Positions 8,895-17,529 are shown, counted from the first letter of the stretch. The stretch is DNA of 64,000 nt from Candidatus Andeanibacterium colombiense (GCA_029202985.1 CP119316.1:2646001-2710000), one strand, 5' to 3'. The notes: generated by a model from the letters alone, not told the origin. Program-made: numbers and translations.

Positions 8895-9116
8895 GACCAT
8901 TTTCCGCAATTTTTCATATGACCTAATTTTAGCTATAAGTATTGTCATGCTCGGTTTGGTCGAGTCCGCAACCTGCGATGGAATCTCGTCACCATTCGCC
9001 CTAAAGTGGGATGACGTAGTTCCGGCCTCCGCCGTCGATGTCCGGGATATGTTGCCAACCGTAACTGGAGTGCCCGCCGCTAACGTCGCATCTTCTGAAG
9101 TGGAGTTATTGAGCGT
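8895..9116. other. AT-richer stretch without a convincing gene
   Basis: Visibly less GC-rich than its surroundings. The plus strand has a 75-codon frame from 8893 with one hydrophobic stretch (LILAISIVMLGLV). The minus strand has a frame extending across 8826-9200 with many S/T residues. Neither has a clear ribosome site or a recognisable family. It may hold the hemerythrin promoter or a decayed gene. Confidence 0.4.
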
Positions 9117-9154
9117 GTAACAGCCTGTTACGAACCCCATTACCGTAATTAACT
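9117..9154 (+). promoter_or_regulatory. GTTAC-family composite operator before dmeF-btuFCD
   Basis: Reads GTAAC-N5-GTTAC, a 7-bp spacer, then ATTACCGTAAT and TAACT. The same order and spacing recur upstream of three leftward units (17530-17571, 18540-18576, 22634-22675) in the matching orientation. It ends 90 bp before the dmeF ATG. Two adjacent palindromes suggest cooperative binding of a dimeric metal or cofactor sensor. The protein is unidentified. Confidence 0.7.
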
Positions 9155-9190
9155 GGCAGCCCTCGCGCCCAGTCCGCATCCCCTCCGTGC

Positions 9191-9218
9191 CCCTCGCCAA
9201 ATGTCACTCTGGCGAGGG
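9191..9218 (+). promoter_or_regulatory. Leader hairpin before dmeF
   Basis: CCCTCGCC (9191-9198) and GGCGAGGG (9211-9218) form a perfect 8-bp stem with a 12-base loop in the untranslated leader, 26 bp before the start codon. No U-tract follows, so it is not a standard terminator. It could modulate translation or RNA stability. Confidence 0.4.
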
Positions 9219-9244
9219 ACAAACCACGGGTTCGAACGGCGGGC

Positions 9245-10276
9245 ATGCACTCCCATTCTCATCATCATGGAGCCGTCAGGTCGGCGCAGGAAGAACTCGC
9301 AGCTTGCGAGTGGGCAGCAGGGCGCGGCTATTTCCTCGGGGCGCGACACGATCGCAATGCGCACAAGACGGCGTGGGTGCTGGTCCTCTGCACACTGACG
9401 ATGATCGCGGAGATCGTCGCCGGTCTGCTGTTCGGTTCGATGGCACTGCTCGCGGACGGGCTGCATATGGCGACGCACGCCGGCGTGATGCTGGTCGCCG
9501 CGGCGGCGTATCGGATCGCGTGGAAGAACCGCGCGAGCGAAGCCTATTCCTTCGGCACGGGCAAGGTCGGCGACCTCGCCGCCTTCGCCAGCGCGCTCGC
9601 CTTGGCAGCGACTGCGGTGTTCCTTGCGGTCGAGAGCGTGCACCGCCTGTTCCAGCCGGTGCCGATTGCATTCGACGAAGCGATCCCGGTGGCGTTTCTC
9701 GGTCTGATCGTAAACGTGCTCTCGGTCTGGCTCCTGCACGACGGGCACGATCACGGGCACGGGCACGGGCACGGGCACGGGCACGGGTATTCCCACGGGC
9801 ACGACCATCATCACGATCACCACGACCATGACGACGATCATGACCATCACCACGATCACAGCCACGACTTGAACCTCCGGACAGCCTATGCCCACGTCGT
9901 GTCGGACGCGGGGATCGGCGTGCTCGCTATCGCCGGCCTGTTCGCCGCGCGCCAATGGGGCTGGGTCTGGCTCGATCCGGTGCTCGGCATCGTCGCCGCG
10001 GTCGCGATTCTCCGGTGGTCGGCGGCTCTGCTCAAGGCGGCCGGCGCCGTGCTGCTCGACAAAGTGCCGGATCGCCATCTCGCGGCTGAGGCCCGGCGCA
10101 TTCTCGAGGCCGATGGTGCGCATGTTGCGGACTTCCATCTCTGGCAGGTCGGACCGGGTCATTACGCGGTGCTCGCGTCGCTCGAAGCGGCACGCCAGCC
10201 GCCGTCTCATTACCGCGCCAGCCTGTCGGCCCTGCCGTTGCTCGCGCACGTGACGATCGAGATTTCCGAGGGATGA
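9245..10276 (+). CDS. dmeF: CDF-family Co(II)/Ni(II) efflux transporter DmeF
   Basis: A 343-residue cation diffusion facilitator. It has six predicted membrane helices, the metal site in ALLADGLHMATH (D71, H74) on helix 2, and the paired site AHVVSDAG (H217, D221) on helix 5. A very long histidine/aspartate loop (residues 166-208) sits between helices 4 and 5. The N-terminal block FLGARHDRN followed by TMIAEIVAGLLFGSMALLADG is characteristic of DmeF, which exports cobalt and nickel to the periplasm in exchange for protons. A DmeR repressor usually precedes dmeF but is missing; a GTTAC-type operator is present instead. The stop codon overlaps the next start (ATGA), so it is co-transcribed with an importer, an unusual pairing of efflux and uptake. 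Confidence 0.88.
   Translation: MHSHSHHHGAVRSAQEELAACEWAAGRGYFLGARHDRNAHKTAWVLVLCTLTMIAEIVAGLLFGSMALLADGLHMATHAGVMLVAAAAYRIAWKNRASEAYSFGTGKVGDLAAFASALALAATAVFLAVESVHRLFQPVPIAFDEAIPVAFLGLIVNVLSVWLLHDGHDHGHGHGHGHGHGYSHGHDHHHDHHDHDDDHDHHHDHSHDLNLRTAYAHVVSDAGIGVLAIAGLFAARQWGWVWLDPVLGIVAAVAILRWSAALLKAAGAVLLDKVPDRHLAAEARRILEADGAHVADFHLWQVGPGHYAVLASLEAARQPPSHYRASLSALPLLAHVTIEISEG
9752..9787 (+). repeat. Hexamer tandem repeat encoding the DmeF HG run
   Basis: Six consecutive copies of CACGGG inside dmeF encode alternating His-Gly in the cytoplasmic metal-binding loop. Such short in-frame repeats can change copy number by slippage and so alter loop length. Confidence 0.85.
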
Positions 10277-11175
10277 GGGGCGCGGCGTTCCGCAATGCAT
10301 GTTTTGCGGGCGCAGCCCTGGCCGGCCTGCCGCTTGCCTGTGTCGGCGCAGCGCAGATCTATCATGCGCGCCGCCTTGCGACGCAAGACCCGGACAAGCC
10401 GCAGCGGATCATGTCGACCAACATGTGCTCCGACATATTGCTGTTGATGCTGGTCCCGAAAGAGCGGATCGTCTCGATCACCCGCCTCGCGCACGCTCCG
10501 GTCGAAGCCCTGCTGCCGGGCGCGGACCGCGGCGTAGCGATCAACCACGGCACCGCCGAGGAAGTGGTGCGCGACCGGCCCGACCTGATCCTCGCGAGCC
10601 CGTGGAGCACCGCGACGATGCGCAAGCTGGCTGCAAAGGTCGGCGCGCCGGTTGTCGAGATCGATTCCGCCAATAGTTTCGCCGACATCCGCCGGATCGT
10701 CCGCCAGACCGGCAGGCTGGTGGGCGAACCCGAGCGGGCCGAGGTGCTGATCGCCGACATGGACCGCAAGCTTGCCCGGCTTGAGGCCACCAAGCCCACG
10801 CGGCCTATCGATGTCGCAGTGTGGAATGGCTCCGGTTCGGTGCCCGGCGAGGGGACGCTGACTGACGAAATCATCCGCTCTGCCGGTGCCCGCAACATCG
10901 CCGCCAAGTTCCCGGACACGCGCTATTCGAGCTACAGCATCGAGGAACTGCTGGTCGCCCGGCCCGATGCGCTGATGCGCGGGGTCGATCGCTACGACGC
11001 GCCCTCGCTGCGCGACTCCGCCGGCGAGCATCCGCTGATCCGCAGCGCCTACCGCAACCGGCGCGTGACCTATCCGGATTCGCTCTACACCTGCGGCCTG
11101 CCGCAATCCGCCGATGCTGCGATCGAACTGCGCGAGGTGCTGATGAAGACCGCTCCCGGGAAAGTGCCATGGTAA
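10273..11175 (+). CDS. Periplasmic substrate-binding protein, BtuF/FecB-like
   Basis: A 300-residue protein with an N-terminal hydrophobic export signal, then the class III periplasmic binding fold. RIMSTNMCSDILLLMLVPKERIVSI begins the domain, EEVVRDRPDLILASPW is the hallmark loop, and SIEELLVARPDAL lies in the second lobe. It resembles proteins that deliver cobalamin, heme or siderophores to FecCD permeases. It overlaps dmeF by 4 bp and the downstream permease gene by 7 bp. The ligand is not determinable; the BtuB-like receptor nearby makes a corrinoid or similar chelate plausible. Confidence 0.85.
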   Translation: MRGAAFRNACFAGAALAGLPLACVGAAQIYHARRLATQDPDKPQRIMSTNMCSDILLLMLVPKERIVSITRLAHAPVEALLPGADRGVAINHGTAEEVVRDRPDLILASPWSTATMRKLAAKVGAPVVEIDSANSFADIRRIVRQTGRLVGEPERAEVLIADMDRKLARLEATKPTRPIDVAVWNGSGSVPGEGTLTDEIIRSAGARNIAAKFPDTRYSSYSIEELLVARPDALMRGVDRYDAPSLRDSAGEHPLIRSAYRNRRVTYPDSLYTCGLPQSADAAIELREVLMKTAPGKVPW

Positions 11176-12155
11176 GGCGGTTCGCCTGGCCGCTGACGGG
11201 GGCGATCCTGCTGGCCCTGTGCATCCTGCTGTCGCTGGGGACCGGCCGCGTCTGGCTCAATCCGGCGGTGCTGTTCGACGGCATCTTCCAGCCCAAGCCG
11301 AACTTGTCCTGGCTGATCCTGTCCGACCTGCGGCTTCCGCGCACCGTCCTCGGCCTGCTGGTCGGCGCGACCATGGGCCTGTCCGGCGCGGTGCTGCAGG
11401 GCCTGCTGCGCAATCCTCTGGCCGAACCCGGTCTGCTCGGCGTGTCGGCGGGGGCGGCCCTCGGCGCGGTGATCGCGATCTACTTCGGGATGAGCGCGGC
11501 GTTCTTCCTCGCCACCCCGCTGATGGGCATCGCCGGCGCGCTGGTCGCCGCGACGCTGACGCTGCAACTCGGGCGCGGCAGCACGCTGACGATGATCCTT
11601 GCCGGCGCGGCGGTGTCGGGCATGATGGGGGCAGGGCTCAATCTCGCGCTCAACTTCGCGCCCAATCCCTATGCGGCCTACGAGATGACCACCTGGCTGC
11701 TCGGCTCGCTGGCAGATCGCGACTGGGACCAGACGCTGCTCGCGCTGCCCTTCATCCTCGCCGGCTGGATTTGCCTGATCGCGACAGTGCGCGACCTCGA
11801 CGCGCTGACCCTGGGCGAAGCGCAGGCGGAGAGCCTCGGCGTCGATCTCCGGCGGACCCGCTTTCTCGCTCTGGCGGGAACCGCGCTGGCAGTCGGCGCG
11901 GCGACGGCGGTAACCGGAGCGGTGAGCTTCATCGGGCTGATGGCGCCGCATATCGTCCGCCCCTTCGTCGGCCACCAGCCGAGCAAGGTGCTGCTGCCGT
12001 CGGCCCTGTTCGGCGCGATCCTGCTGGTGTTCGCCGATGTCGCGACCAAGATCATCCCGACCTCGCAGGAGCTGAAGCTGGGCGTTCTCACCAGCATGGT
12101 CGGCACGCCGTTCTTTTTCTGGCTGGTCGGCCGCCTCCGGAAGATGTCGCCATGA
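11169..12155 (+). CDS. FecCD/BtuC-type ABC transporter permease
   Basis: A 328-residue polytopic protein of the FecCD family, about ten helices. Typical family segments are GLSGAVLQGLLRNPLAEPGLLGVSAGAALG near residue 75 and SFIGLMAPHIVRPFVGH near residue 255, the latter containing the coupling helix that contacts the ATPase. The end SMVGTPFFFWLVGR is also characteristic. It forms the inner-membrane channel for the ligand delivered by the upstream binding protein. The stop overlaps the ATPase start (ATGA). Confidence 0.92.
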   Translation: MVRRFAWPLTGAILLALCILLSLGTGRVWLNPAVLFDGIFQPKPNLSWLILSDLRLPRTVLGLLVGATMGLSGAVLQGLLRNPLAEPGLLGVSAGAALGAVIAIYFGMSAAFFLATPLMGIAGALVAATLTLQLGRGSTLTMILAGAAVSGMMGAGLNLALNFAPNPYAAYEMTTWLLGSLADRDWDQTLLALPFILAGWICLIATVRDLDALTLGEAQAESLGVDLRRTRFLALAGTALAVGAATAVTGAVSFIGLMAPHIVRPFVGHQPSKVLLPSALFGAILLVFADVATKIIPTSQELKLGVLTSMVGTPFFFWLVGRLRKMSP

Positions 12156-12925
12156 CCCTGCTTGCAGCCGAGAATGTCACTGTGCGCCGCGGAGGGCGCG
12201 CGATTGTCGACGATGTGTCACTGACCCTCGAAAGCGGCAGCTTCGTCGGCCTGCTCGGCCCCAACGGCGCGGGCAAGTCAACGCTGATGTCGGTGCTGGT
12301 CGGATTGCTCCAGCCGGATGAAGGGATGGTATCGCTCGACGGAATGCCGATCAAGGACATGGACCGCCGGACACTCGCCCGCGCGCGCTCCTATCTCCCG
12401 CAAAACCCGCGCGCCGAATGGCCGATCTCCGTCGAGCGGCTGATCGCGCTGGGCCTCACGCCGCAGCTGCCGGTGTTCGGCGGGTTGTCGGACGCGATGC
12501 AGGAACGGGTCGATGCGGTGATCGACCAGTTCGACATGCAGCAGCACCGCGAGCAACCGGTCACGACGCTCTCGGGCGGCGAACTGGCGCGGGCCATGCT
12601 CGCGCGGGCGCTGGTCGGCGAACCGGAGCTGCTGCTGGCCGACGAACCCCTCGCGGGCCTCGACCCCCGCCACGCGCTCGACAGCGTCCGGCGGCTGCGG
12701 GCGCTTGCCGATGGCGGCAAGCTGGTGGCCGCTTCGATCCACGAACTGACGCTTGCGGCGCGCTACACCACCCATGTCGCGGTACTGCTCGAAGGCGAGC
12801 TGGTCGCGTTCGGCCCGACCGCGACTACATTGAACTCGAGGCTGCTGGCCGAAGTGTTCGAGGTCGATGCCTGCGTCACCGGAGCAGGAACACCGACCGC
12901 GATGGTCGATTTCGTCGCTGCCTAG
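12152..12925 (+). CDS. ABC transporter ATP-binding protein, BtuD/FecE-like
   Basis: A 257-residue ATPase with Walker A GPNGAGKS (residues 36-43), Q-loop near SYLPQNPRAEWP, signature LSGGELARA, Walker B LLLADEPLAGLD and the switch histidine in SIHELTLAA. This is the iron-chelate/B12 importer subclass. It completes the dmeF-binding protein-permease-ATPase operon and converges with the leftward BtuB cluster. Confidence 0.92.
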   Translation: MTLLAAENVTVRRGGRAIVDDVSLTLESGSFVGLLGPNGAGKSTLMSVLVGLLQPDEGMVSLDGMPIKDMDRRTLARARSYLPQNPRAEWPISVERLIALGLTPQLPVFGGLSDAMQERVDAVIDQFDMQQHREQPVTTLSGGELARAMLARALVGEPELLLADEPLAGLDPRHALDSVRRLRALADGGKLVAASIHELTLAARYTTHVAVLLEGELVAFGPTATTLNSRLLAEVFEVDACVTGAGTPTAMVDFVAA

Positions 12926-12931
12926 GGGCGC

Positions 12932-13927
12932 TCAAGCGTGAAGCGCCGCTTCCTGGTCTGGCTCAGGAAGACGATCATAGCGCAGGCGCCACGCCTCTGC
13001 ACGGTCGGGCCGGGTGCGGGCGATCCGGCGCAGCGCGATCCGCGCCTCGGTGCGGCCACGGCGCGTCTCTGGCCAGTGGAACTCTTCAGGCGAAGAGCCG
13101 GTATCAACCGCCTCTTCGACCGAGCGCCGCACCAGCCGATCCTGCGGCAGGCCAAATTCGGCCAATATGCCTTCGAACAAGCCATCCAGTTCAACGTCGA
13201 ACGGCACCCGCATGCCCATCGCATCGCGCCACGGCGAGCGTGGGTGGAGGTGCAGCACCGGCTGCAAACCCTTGGGGATCGGTGAGTTGGCGGCATGGGT
13301 CAGGCCCGAGGCGACCATCTTGGGGAGTAAATGCGTATGCGGTCCTTCGGGGCTGTTACCGCCCGGAAGCGGGATCGGTGCATAGACCTCTACCCGGCCG
13401 ACCGGCGAGATCACCACGCGATGTGGCTGGGCGCGCAGGACTTCACCCATCACCGCGCCGCCTTCGGGTCCGAACAGATTCTTGCCCTCGAGGCCCTTCA
13501 AGGCCTTCGCGAGCTGCGCGTCACTGGTTCGCGCGCAGAAGCGAACATGGCCGCGGCCCACGCCGAGATCGAACAAATCCGCCTCGCGGTCTTCCTTGCG
13601 CAAGGCCTCCGCATCCTTGCCGAGCCATGAAACGCCCGCGTGATCCATCTCCTCGTCAGGCAGGTCGAGGCAGAAGGCCACTGACTGCCCCCAGGTCTCT
13701 CCGTCGCTCGACAGCGTGTCGAAAGCGACCGCCTGCAATCCGGGCACGGTGTGGACGCTGATCCCGGCGCGCGGGGTGACGATCATCACCGCGCCGCCGT
13801 CGCGGACGAAGCGAACGTCCTCGTCCTCGTCGCGCATGAATTCGCCGACCGCGCCGAAAGTGCCGATGCTCCAGCCGTGGCGGGGGTCGGCGAGCATATG
13901 ATCGATGAGACCGCTGATCTTGTTCAT
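12932..13927 (-). CDS. Uncharacterised protein of the BtuB/FhuF-like uptake cluster
   Basis: A 331-residue soluble protein starting MNKISGLIDHMLADPRHGWS, without a signal peptide or recognised catalytic motif. It may belong to the uncharacterised DUF6925 family (from memory, uncertain). It has a conserved-looking HTHLLPKMVASGLTHA block with several histidines in its middle. It is the last gene of the leftward operon with a BtuB-like TBDR, a second unknown protein and a FhuF-type [2Fe-2S] protein, only 12 bp after the latter. The context suggests cytoplasmic handling of an imported chelate. Confidence 0.7.
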   Translation of the reverse strand: MNKISGLIDHMLADPRHGWSIGTFGAVGEFMRDEDEDVRFVRDGGAVMIVTPRAGISVHTVPGLQAVAFDTLSSDGETWGQSVAFCLDLPDEEMDHAGVSWLGKDAEALRKEDREADLFDLGVGRGHVRFCARTSDAQLAKALKGLEGKNLFGPEGGAVMGEVLRAQPHRVVISPVGRVEVYAPIPLPGGNSPEGPHTHLLPKMVASGLTHAANSPIPKGLQPVLHLHPRSPWRDAMGMRVPFDVELDGLFEGILAEFGLPQDRLVRRSVEEAVDTGSSPEEFHWPETRRGRTEARIALRRIARTRPDRAEAWRLRYDRLPEPDQEAALHA

Positions 13928-13939
13928 TTCTTCCTCTCC

Positions 13940-14806
13940 TCAGCCGCCCGTGGAGCAAGCCGTAAATTCGCGATTGCGCTCAAGCCGTTCCTCGCGCGGG
14001 ATGATCGGGCAGCTCGCGCAGAAGTGCTTCGCCGGCCCCTTGAAGTAGAGGCAGCAAGCAGAGCGCTTCTGGCAGACCCGGCTCTTCTTCTCGGCATGGA
14101 CGACGTAGGTTTCGGGCGCGGCCTTGCCGATCTCGCGGTTAAACGCGAACAGCAGCTCCGCCTCGCGGACCGCCTCGTCGCGGCGACCCAGACGCTCACC
14201 AATCGAAGCGAATTGCGCCGCCCAGGACGACACCACCATCGACCACAGCGCGTGGCGCGAGAAGCGCGACCATCCGTGCTGCGCGGCCACCAGCGGTTCG
14301 GTGAATTCGAGCAGGCTCTTGAGCAGCAACCGGCGACCTTCGCGTTCATCGGCCGGTTCGTCGATCCGGACGTCCTTCGCCCATACGGCTTCAACGAGCG
14401 TCGAAGAAGAGAACTTCAGCGCGAATTCGTCGAGATGGAGCACCAATCCGCGATCCAGCCATGCGGCAATCTGGAATCCCGCCGCCCAGCCATATCGCAG
14501 CAACAGCGAGGCCGCCGCCGCCTTGCGGTTGCAGGCGAAGCCGGCGACGGTGAAACGAGCGTGGAGATCCGCGAAGGGTTCGGTTTCGGGGTCGCGCAAT
14601 GCCTGCCGGTCGATCCAGCCGTCCCGGTCCGCCGGGTCTAGCTCCACCCGCAGCGCGCCTACCAGCTGCGCCGCTGAACGGTGCACTTCCTCGAGCACCA
14701 TTTTCTCGATGGTGCTGGACGTAAGCTCAGGGCGGCGCCGGTGGAGTCGAACGCGTGGGCTGTGCAGCGTGTTGGGCAGCGGCTGAAGTTGCGGGGCGCT
14801 TGCCAT
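13940..14806 (-). CDS. FhuF-type [2Fe-2S] siderophore/chelate reductase-like protein
   Basis: A 288-residue protein whose C-terminus carries the FhuF cluster motif C-C-x10-C-x2-C exactly (C251, C252, C263, C266 in CCLYFKGPAKHFCASC). In FhuF these four cysteines hold a [2Fe-2S] cluster that reduces ferric hydroxamate siderophores in the cytoplasm to release iron. The N-terminal two-thirds is helical, as in the family. The start at 14806 overlaps the upstream stop (TGATG). Placement behind a TBDR and near an ABC importer supports a role in freeing metal from an imported complex. Confidence 0.78.
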   Translation of the reverse strand: MASAPQLQPLPNTLHSPRVRLHRRRPELTSSTIEKMVLEEVHRSAAQLVGALRVELDPADRDGWIDRQALRDPETEPFADLHARFTVAGFACNRKAAAASLLLRYGWAAGFQIAAWLDRGLVLHLDEFALKFSSSTLVEAVWAKDVRIDEPADEREGRRLLLKSLLEFTEPLVAAQHGWSRFSRHALWSMVVSSWAAQFASIGERLGRRDEAVREAELLFAFNREIGKAAPETYVVHAEKKSRVCQKRSACCLYFKGPAKHFCASCPIIPREERLERNREFTACSTGG

Positions 14807-15387
14807 CAGGCAACGTCCGCCCAGCCGAAACCCATACTGGTCTGATCGAAAGGGTCGGGTTCGAGCCCGAGATAGCGCTTCGAAATGTCGCGCCACATGG
14901 ACAGGCGCTCCCATTCCGGAGTGCACGTGACCTGGTCGGGACCTGTTAGAAAGGGATTGTCGAAATAGATCGACATCATCGGCTTGCCCGCGCCGTCTCG
15001 CAGCTCGAAGCTCCAGCTATTGGGTGCACTGCGTTCGTCGATCGAACGGAAGATGCTGGCCGAGCCGGGCATCCGTAGGCGGCCTTCGGGCGTGTCGGGC
15101 CAAGCGCCGGGGCCGATGCACATATGGAAATGCGGTCCGCCGAAACCCACCGTGAGATATCCGCCCGACAACTCGAAGCGATCGGGAGCGCAAGGGCAGG
15201 TCAGCTCATAGGCGATCCCGTCGAGGATCGGGCCGAAGGTCAGCCTGTCCCAATAGCGCTGGAAGATATCGACGACAAAGTCATGGACAAAGCCGGTTTC
15301 GGTGGAGAGCTGCCAACGCTGCGTTCGCAAGCGTCCGCTTGCGTCGCGTTCTTCAACCATCATCGGCCAGGCCGTTTCTTCCGTCAT
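14806..15387 (-). CDS. Uncharacterised protein between the BtuB-like receptor and FhuF-like gene
   Basis: A 193-residue soluble protein starting MTEETAWPMMVEERD; GGAGAG precedes the start. A notable segment is VGFGGPHFHMCIGPG, with two histidines and a cysteine that could bind metal or heme, and a CPCAPD motif lies nearby. It may be one of the recently named DUFs (possibly DUF7676, uncertain). It is translationally coupled to the FhuF-like gene and lies 28 bp after the receptor stop. Confidence 0.7.
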   Translation of the reverse strand: MTEETAWPMMVEERDASGRLRTQRWQLSTETGFVHDFVVDIFQRYWDRLTFGPILDGIAYELTCPCAPDRFELSGGYLTVGFGGPHFHMCIGPGAWPDTPEGRLRMPGSASIFRSIDERSAPNSWSFELRDGAGKPMMSIYFDNPFLTGPDQVTCTPEWERLSMWRDISKRYLGLEPDPFDQTSMGFGWADVA

Positions 15388-15415
15388 CGATATCTCTCCA
15401 TGCGTTTTCGTTTTT

Positions 15416-17452
15416 TTAAAAGCGGGCGCGAACCCCGCCGTAGATCGCCCGTCCGGGCGCCTTGAAGGTGAAGACCTCCTGGTAGTCCTCGTCGAACAGG
15501 TTCTCGGCGCGGGCGTAGAGTTCGAGCGTGTCCGAGATCTTGTAGCGGAGGCTGAGGTTGACCAGCGTGTAGGAGGGCATGTCGGCGAACAGCGACCCGG
15601 CGTAGCCGGCGACATAGACCACATCCTTCATGTCGCCGTTGTAGCGCACGGTCAGCGTTCCCGAGATCGGCAGGCCGGAAGGCGCATAGGTGAGGTTGAA
15701 ACTGGCGGTGTCCTTCGGCCGGCGCACCGCCTGCGTCACCACCACTTCGCTGTCGTAGGAATTGGGGTCCTCGGGATCGCTCAGCACGTTGCGGCCCTGC
15801 GGTGCCTTGAGCCAGGTATAGGCGGCATCGATGGAGACGTCGCCGAGGTCAGCACGGCCGTAAACCTCGACACCGTGCATCTTCGTCACCGTGGTGCGGT
15901 TGAGCGAGGTGCCGAGATAATCCGGCGGCAGATAGTCGACGTAGATCTCGTTATGCAGGCGGCTCTCGAAATAGGTCGTGCCGATCGTCACCTTGCCGTT
16001 CGCGAAGCTCTGGTCGATGCCGGCTTCCCAGCCCTTGGATTCCTCCGGCTTGAGGTTCGGGTTGCCGATATACTCGCCGGTGTAATAGCCGAACAGTTCC
16101 GAGCTGGTGGGGTTCTTCACACCCGTGCCCGCCGCCGCGTGGGGGCGAGTGCCGGTCGGGAACAGATAGCTGCCGTCGACATGCCAGGTGGTGACGTTCT
16201 TGAAGAAGTCGTTGTCGTCGTGGCGGACCGAGCCGCCGAGCGAGAGTCGATCGTCGACCAGCAGGTTGTATTCGCCGACCAGACCGACGCGGTCGAGCTT
16301 GTGGGTGCTGGTGTCGGGTGAAGCGACCGAATGGAAGCGCTCGCTTTCGAGATCGGCGGCGAGGGTTACGCTATGCTTCACCCGGTCGCTGCCGAAACGC
16401 AGCGTGTTGACCAGCGAACCGAGATAGCGCGTGCCCCGGTCGCCGTAGGAATAGCCGAAGCTGGTGTAGGCATCGCGGCTGGTGTCGGCGAACTGACCCG
16501 AAAGTGAGGTGGTCATCATCCCGCCGAAGCTCGTCAACTCGGCCTTGACCAAGCCATAGAGGGCGTCGTTTTTGAAGTAAGAGCCGGGTGTGTCTATCGC
16601 GGTGACGATCTGCCGCCCCCTCAGCACCGGCGAATCCGCGGTGATGTCCTGGTCGACGCTGTCGGCCTTGGTCGAGGTGTAGCGCAGCACCCCGCTGAGC
16701 TTGAAGTTCTCGGTCGGGGTGAAGTTCACCTTGCCCGATGCGCCCCAGTTGGTCGATCCGACGTTGTCCGAACCACCCGGTGCGACAGCGTATCCATCAG
16801 TGTGCACGTAATTGCCCGAGAAGGCATAGTCGAAATTATCACTCGCGCCTGCCACGCGCGCGGTGCCGTTGTAGGAACCGAACGACCCGCCTTCTGCGCG
16901 CAGGCGAATGCCCGGTGCTTCGCGCCCTGACAGGGTGATGTAGTTGATCACCCCCCCGATCGCGTCCGAGCCGTAGAGCGCTGACTGCTGCCCGCGCAGC
17001 ACCTCGACGCGCGAAGCATCGTCGGCGGTCAGCGTGGTGAAGTCGAATTCCCCCTGATAGGGATCGCTGGCCTTGATCCCATCGATCAGCACCAGGACGT
17101 GGTTGCCTTCGGCGCCGCGAATACGGACCTGCGTCAATCCGCCGATCGTGCGGCTGACCGCGACGCCCGGGACGTCGCGCAGGACGTCGGAGACGTAGCG
17201 GGTTTCACGGTCGCTGACCTCCTTGGCGTCGATGACGGTGACCGAGCTGCCTATCTGATCGACCCGCTGCTCGTCGCCCGAACGGCTGGCCGAAACGAGG
17301 ATCGCCCCGCTGTCGTCATCCAACGCCGCAGCGTCGCTTGCCTCGGCATCTGCCGCCCCATCTGCCGCTATCGCGGGCGTTGCCACTGCGAGCATGCCGA
17401 GGGCAACGCCCCCGCAAAGGATCGCACGCAGCGAAAAATCGAACTTCGTCAT
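15416..17452 (-). CDS. BtuB-like TonB-dependent outer-membrane receptor
   Basis: A 678-residue TBDR with signal peptide MTKFDFSLRAILCGGVALGM...AIAAD, a plug domain and a 22-strand barrel. The TonB-box-like segment SGAILVSASRSGDE and the plug motifs RIRGAEGNHVLVLIDGIKASDPYQGEF and VLRGQQSALYGSDAIGGVINYIT resemble the vitamin B12 receptor BtuB. It ends in RAIYGGVRARF, with the terminal aromatic residue needed for barrel assembly. It is first in an operon with two unknown proteins and a FhuF-like protein, and has a GTTAC-type operator 77 bp upstream. I see no cobalamin riboswitch, so the ligand may not be B12 itself. Confidence 0.88.
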   Translation of the reverse strand: MTKFDFSLRAILCGGVALGMLAVATPAIAADGAADAEASDAAALDDDSGAILVSASRSGDEQRVDQIGSSVTVIDAKEVSDRETRYVSDVLRDVPGVAVSRTIGGLTQVRIRGAEGNHVLVLIDGIKASDPYQGEFDFTTLTADDASRVEVLRGQQSALYGSDAIGGVINYITLSGREAPGIRLRAEGGSFGSYNGTARVAGASDNFDYAFSGNYVHTDGYAVAPGGSDNVGSTNWGASGKVNFTPTENFKLSGVLRYTSTKADSVDQDITADSPVLRGRQIVTAIDTPGSYFKNDALYGLVKAELTSFGGMMTTSLSGQFADTSRDAYTSFGYSYGDRGTRYLGSLVNTLRFGSDRVKHSVTLAADLESERFHSVASPDTSTHKLDRVGLVGEYNLLVDDRLSLGGSVRHDDNDFFKNVTTWHVDGSYLFPTGTRPHAAAGTGVKNPTSSELFGYYTGEYIGNPNLKPEESKGWEAGIDQSFANGKVTIGTTYFESRLHNEIYVDYLPPDYLGTSLNRTTVTKMHGVEVYGRADLGDVSIDAAYTWLKAPQGRNVLSDPEDPNSYDSEVVVTQAVRRPKDTASFNLTYAPSGLPISGTLTVRYNGDMKDVVYVAGYAGSLFADMPSYTLVNLSLRYKISDTLELYARAENLFDEDYQEVFTFKAPGRAIYGGVRARF

Positions 17453-17469
17453 TCTATTGGCCCCCCTGT

Positions 17470-17483
17470 TTACGTCACCGTAA
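17470..17483 (-). promoter_or_regulatory. Secondary TTACG-N4-CGTAA palindrome
   Basis: A palindrome with arms TTACG and CGTAA 18 bp before the BtuB-like start, related in sequence to the main operator at 17530-17571. Such a position would overlap the ribosome-loading region, so it may be a second binding site. Confidence 0.4.
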
Positions 17484-17529
17484 GTGGTTGCCCAGCGCAA
17501 GGGACCAATCGTCCGAAGGGGATCGCCCC

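Noticed and set aside
8893..9120. Possible 75-residue membrane peptide
   Set aside because: No ribosome site, atypical composition, and the frame begins inside the Fur-like palindrome; not convincing as a gene.
9752..9787. CRISPR-like array
   Set aside because: The repeat unit is six bases without spacers and lies in frame inside dmeF.
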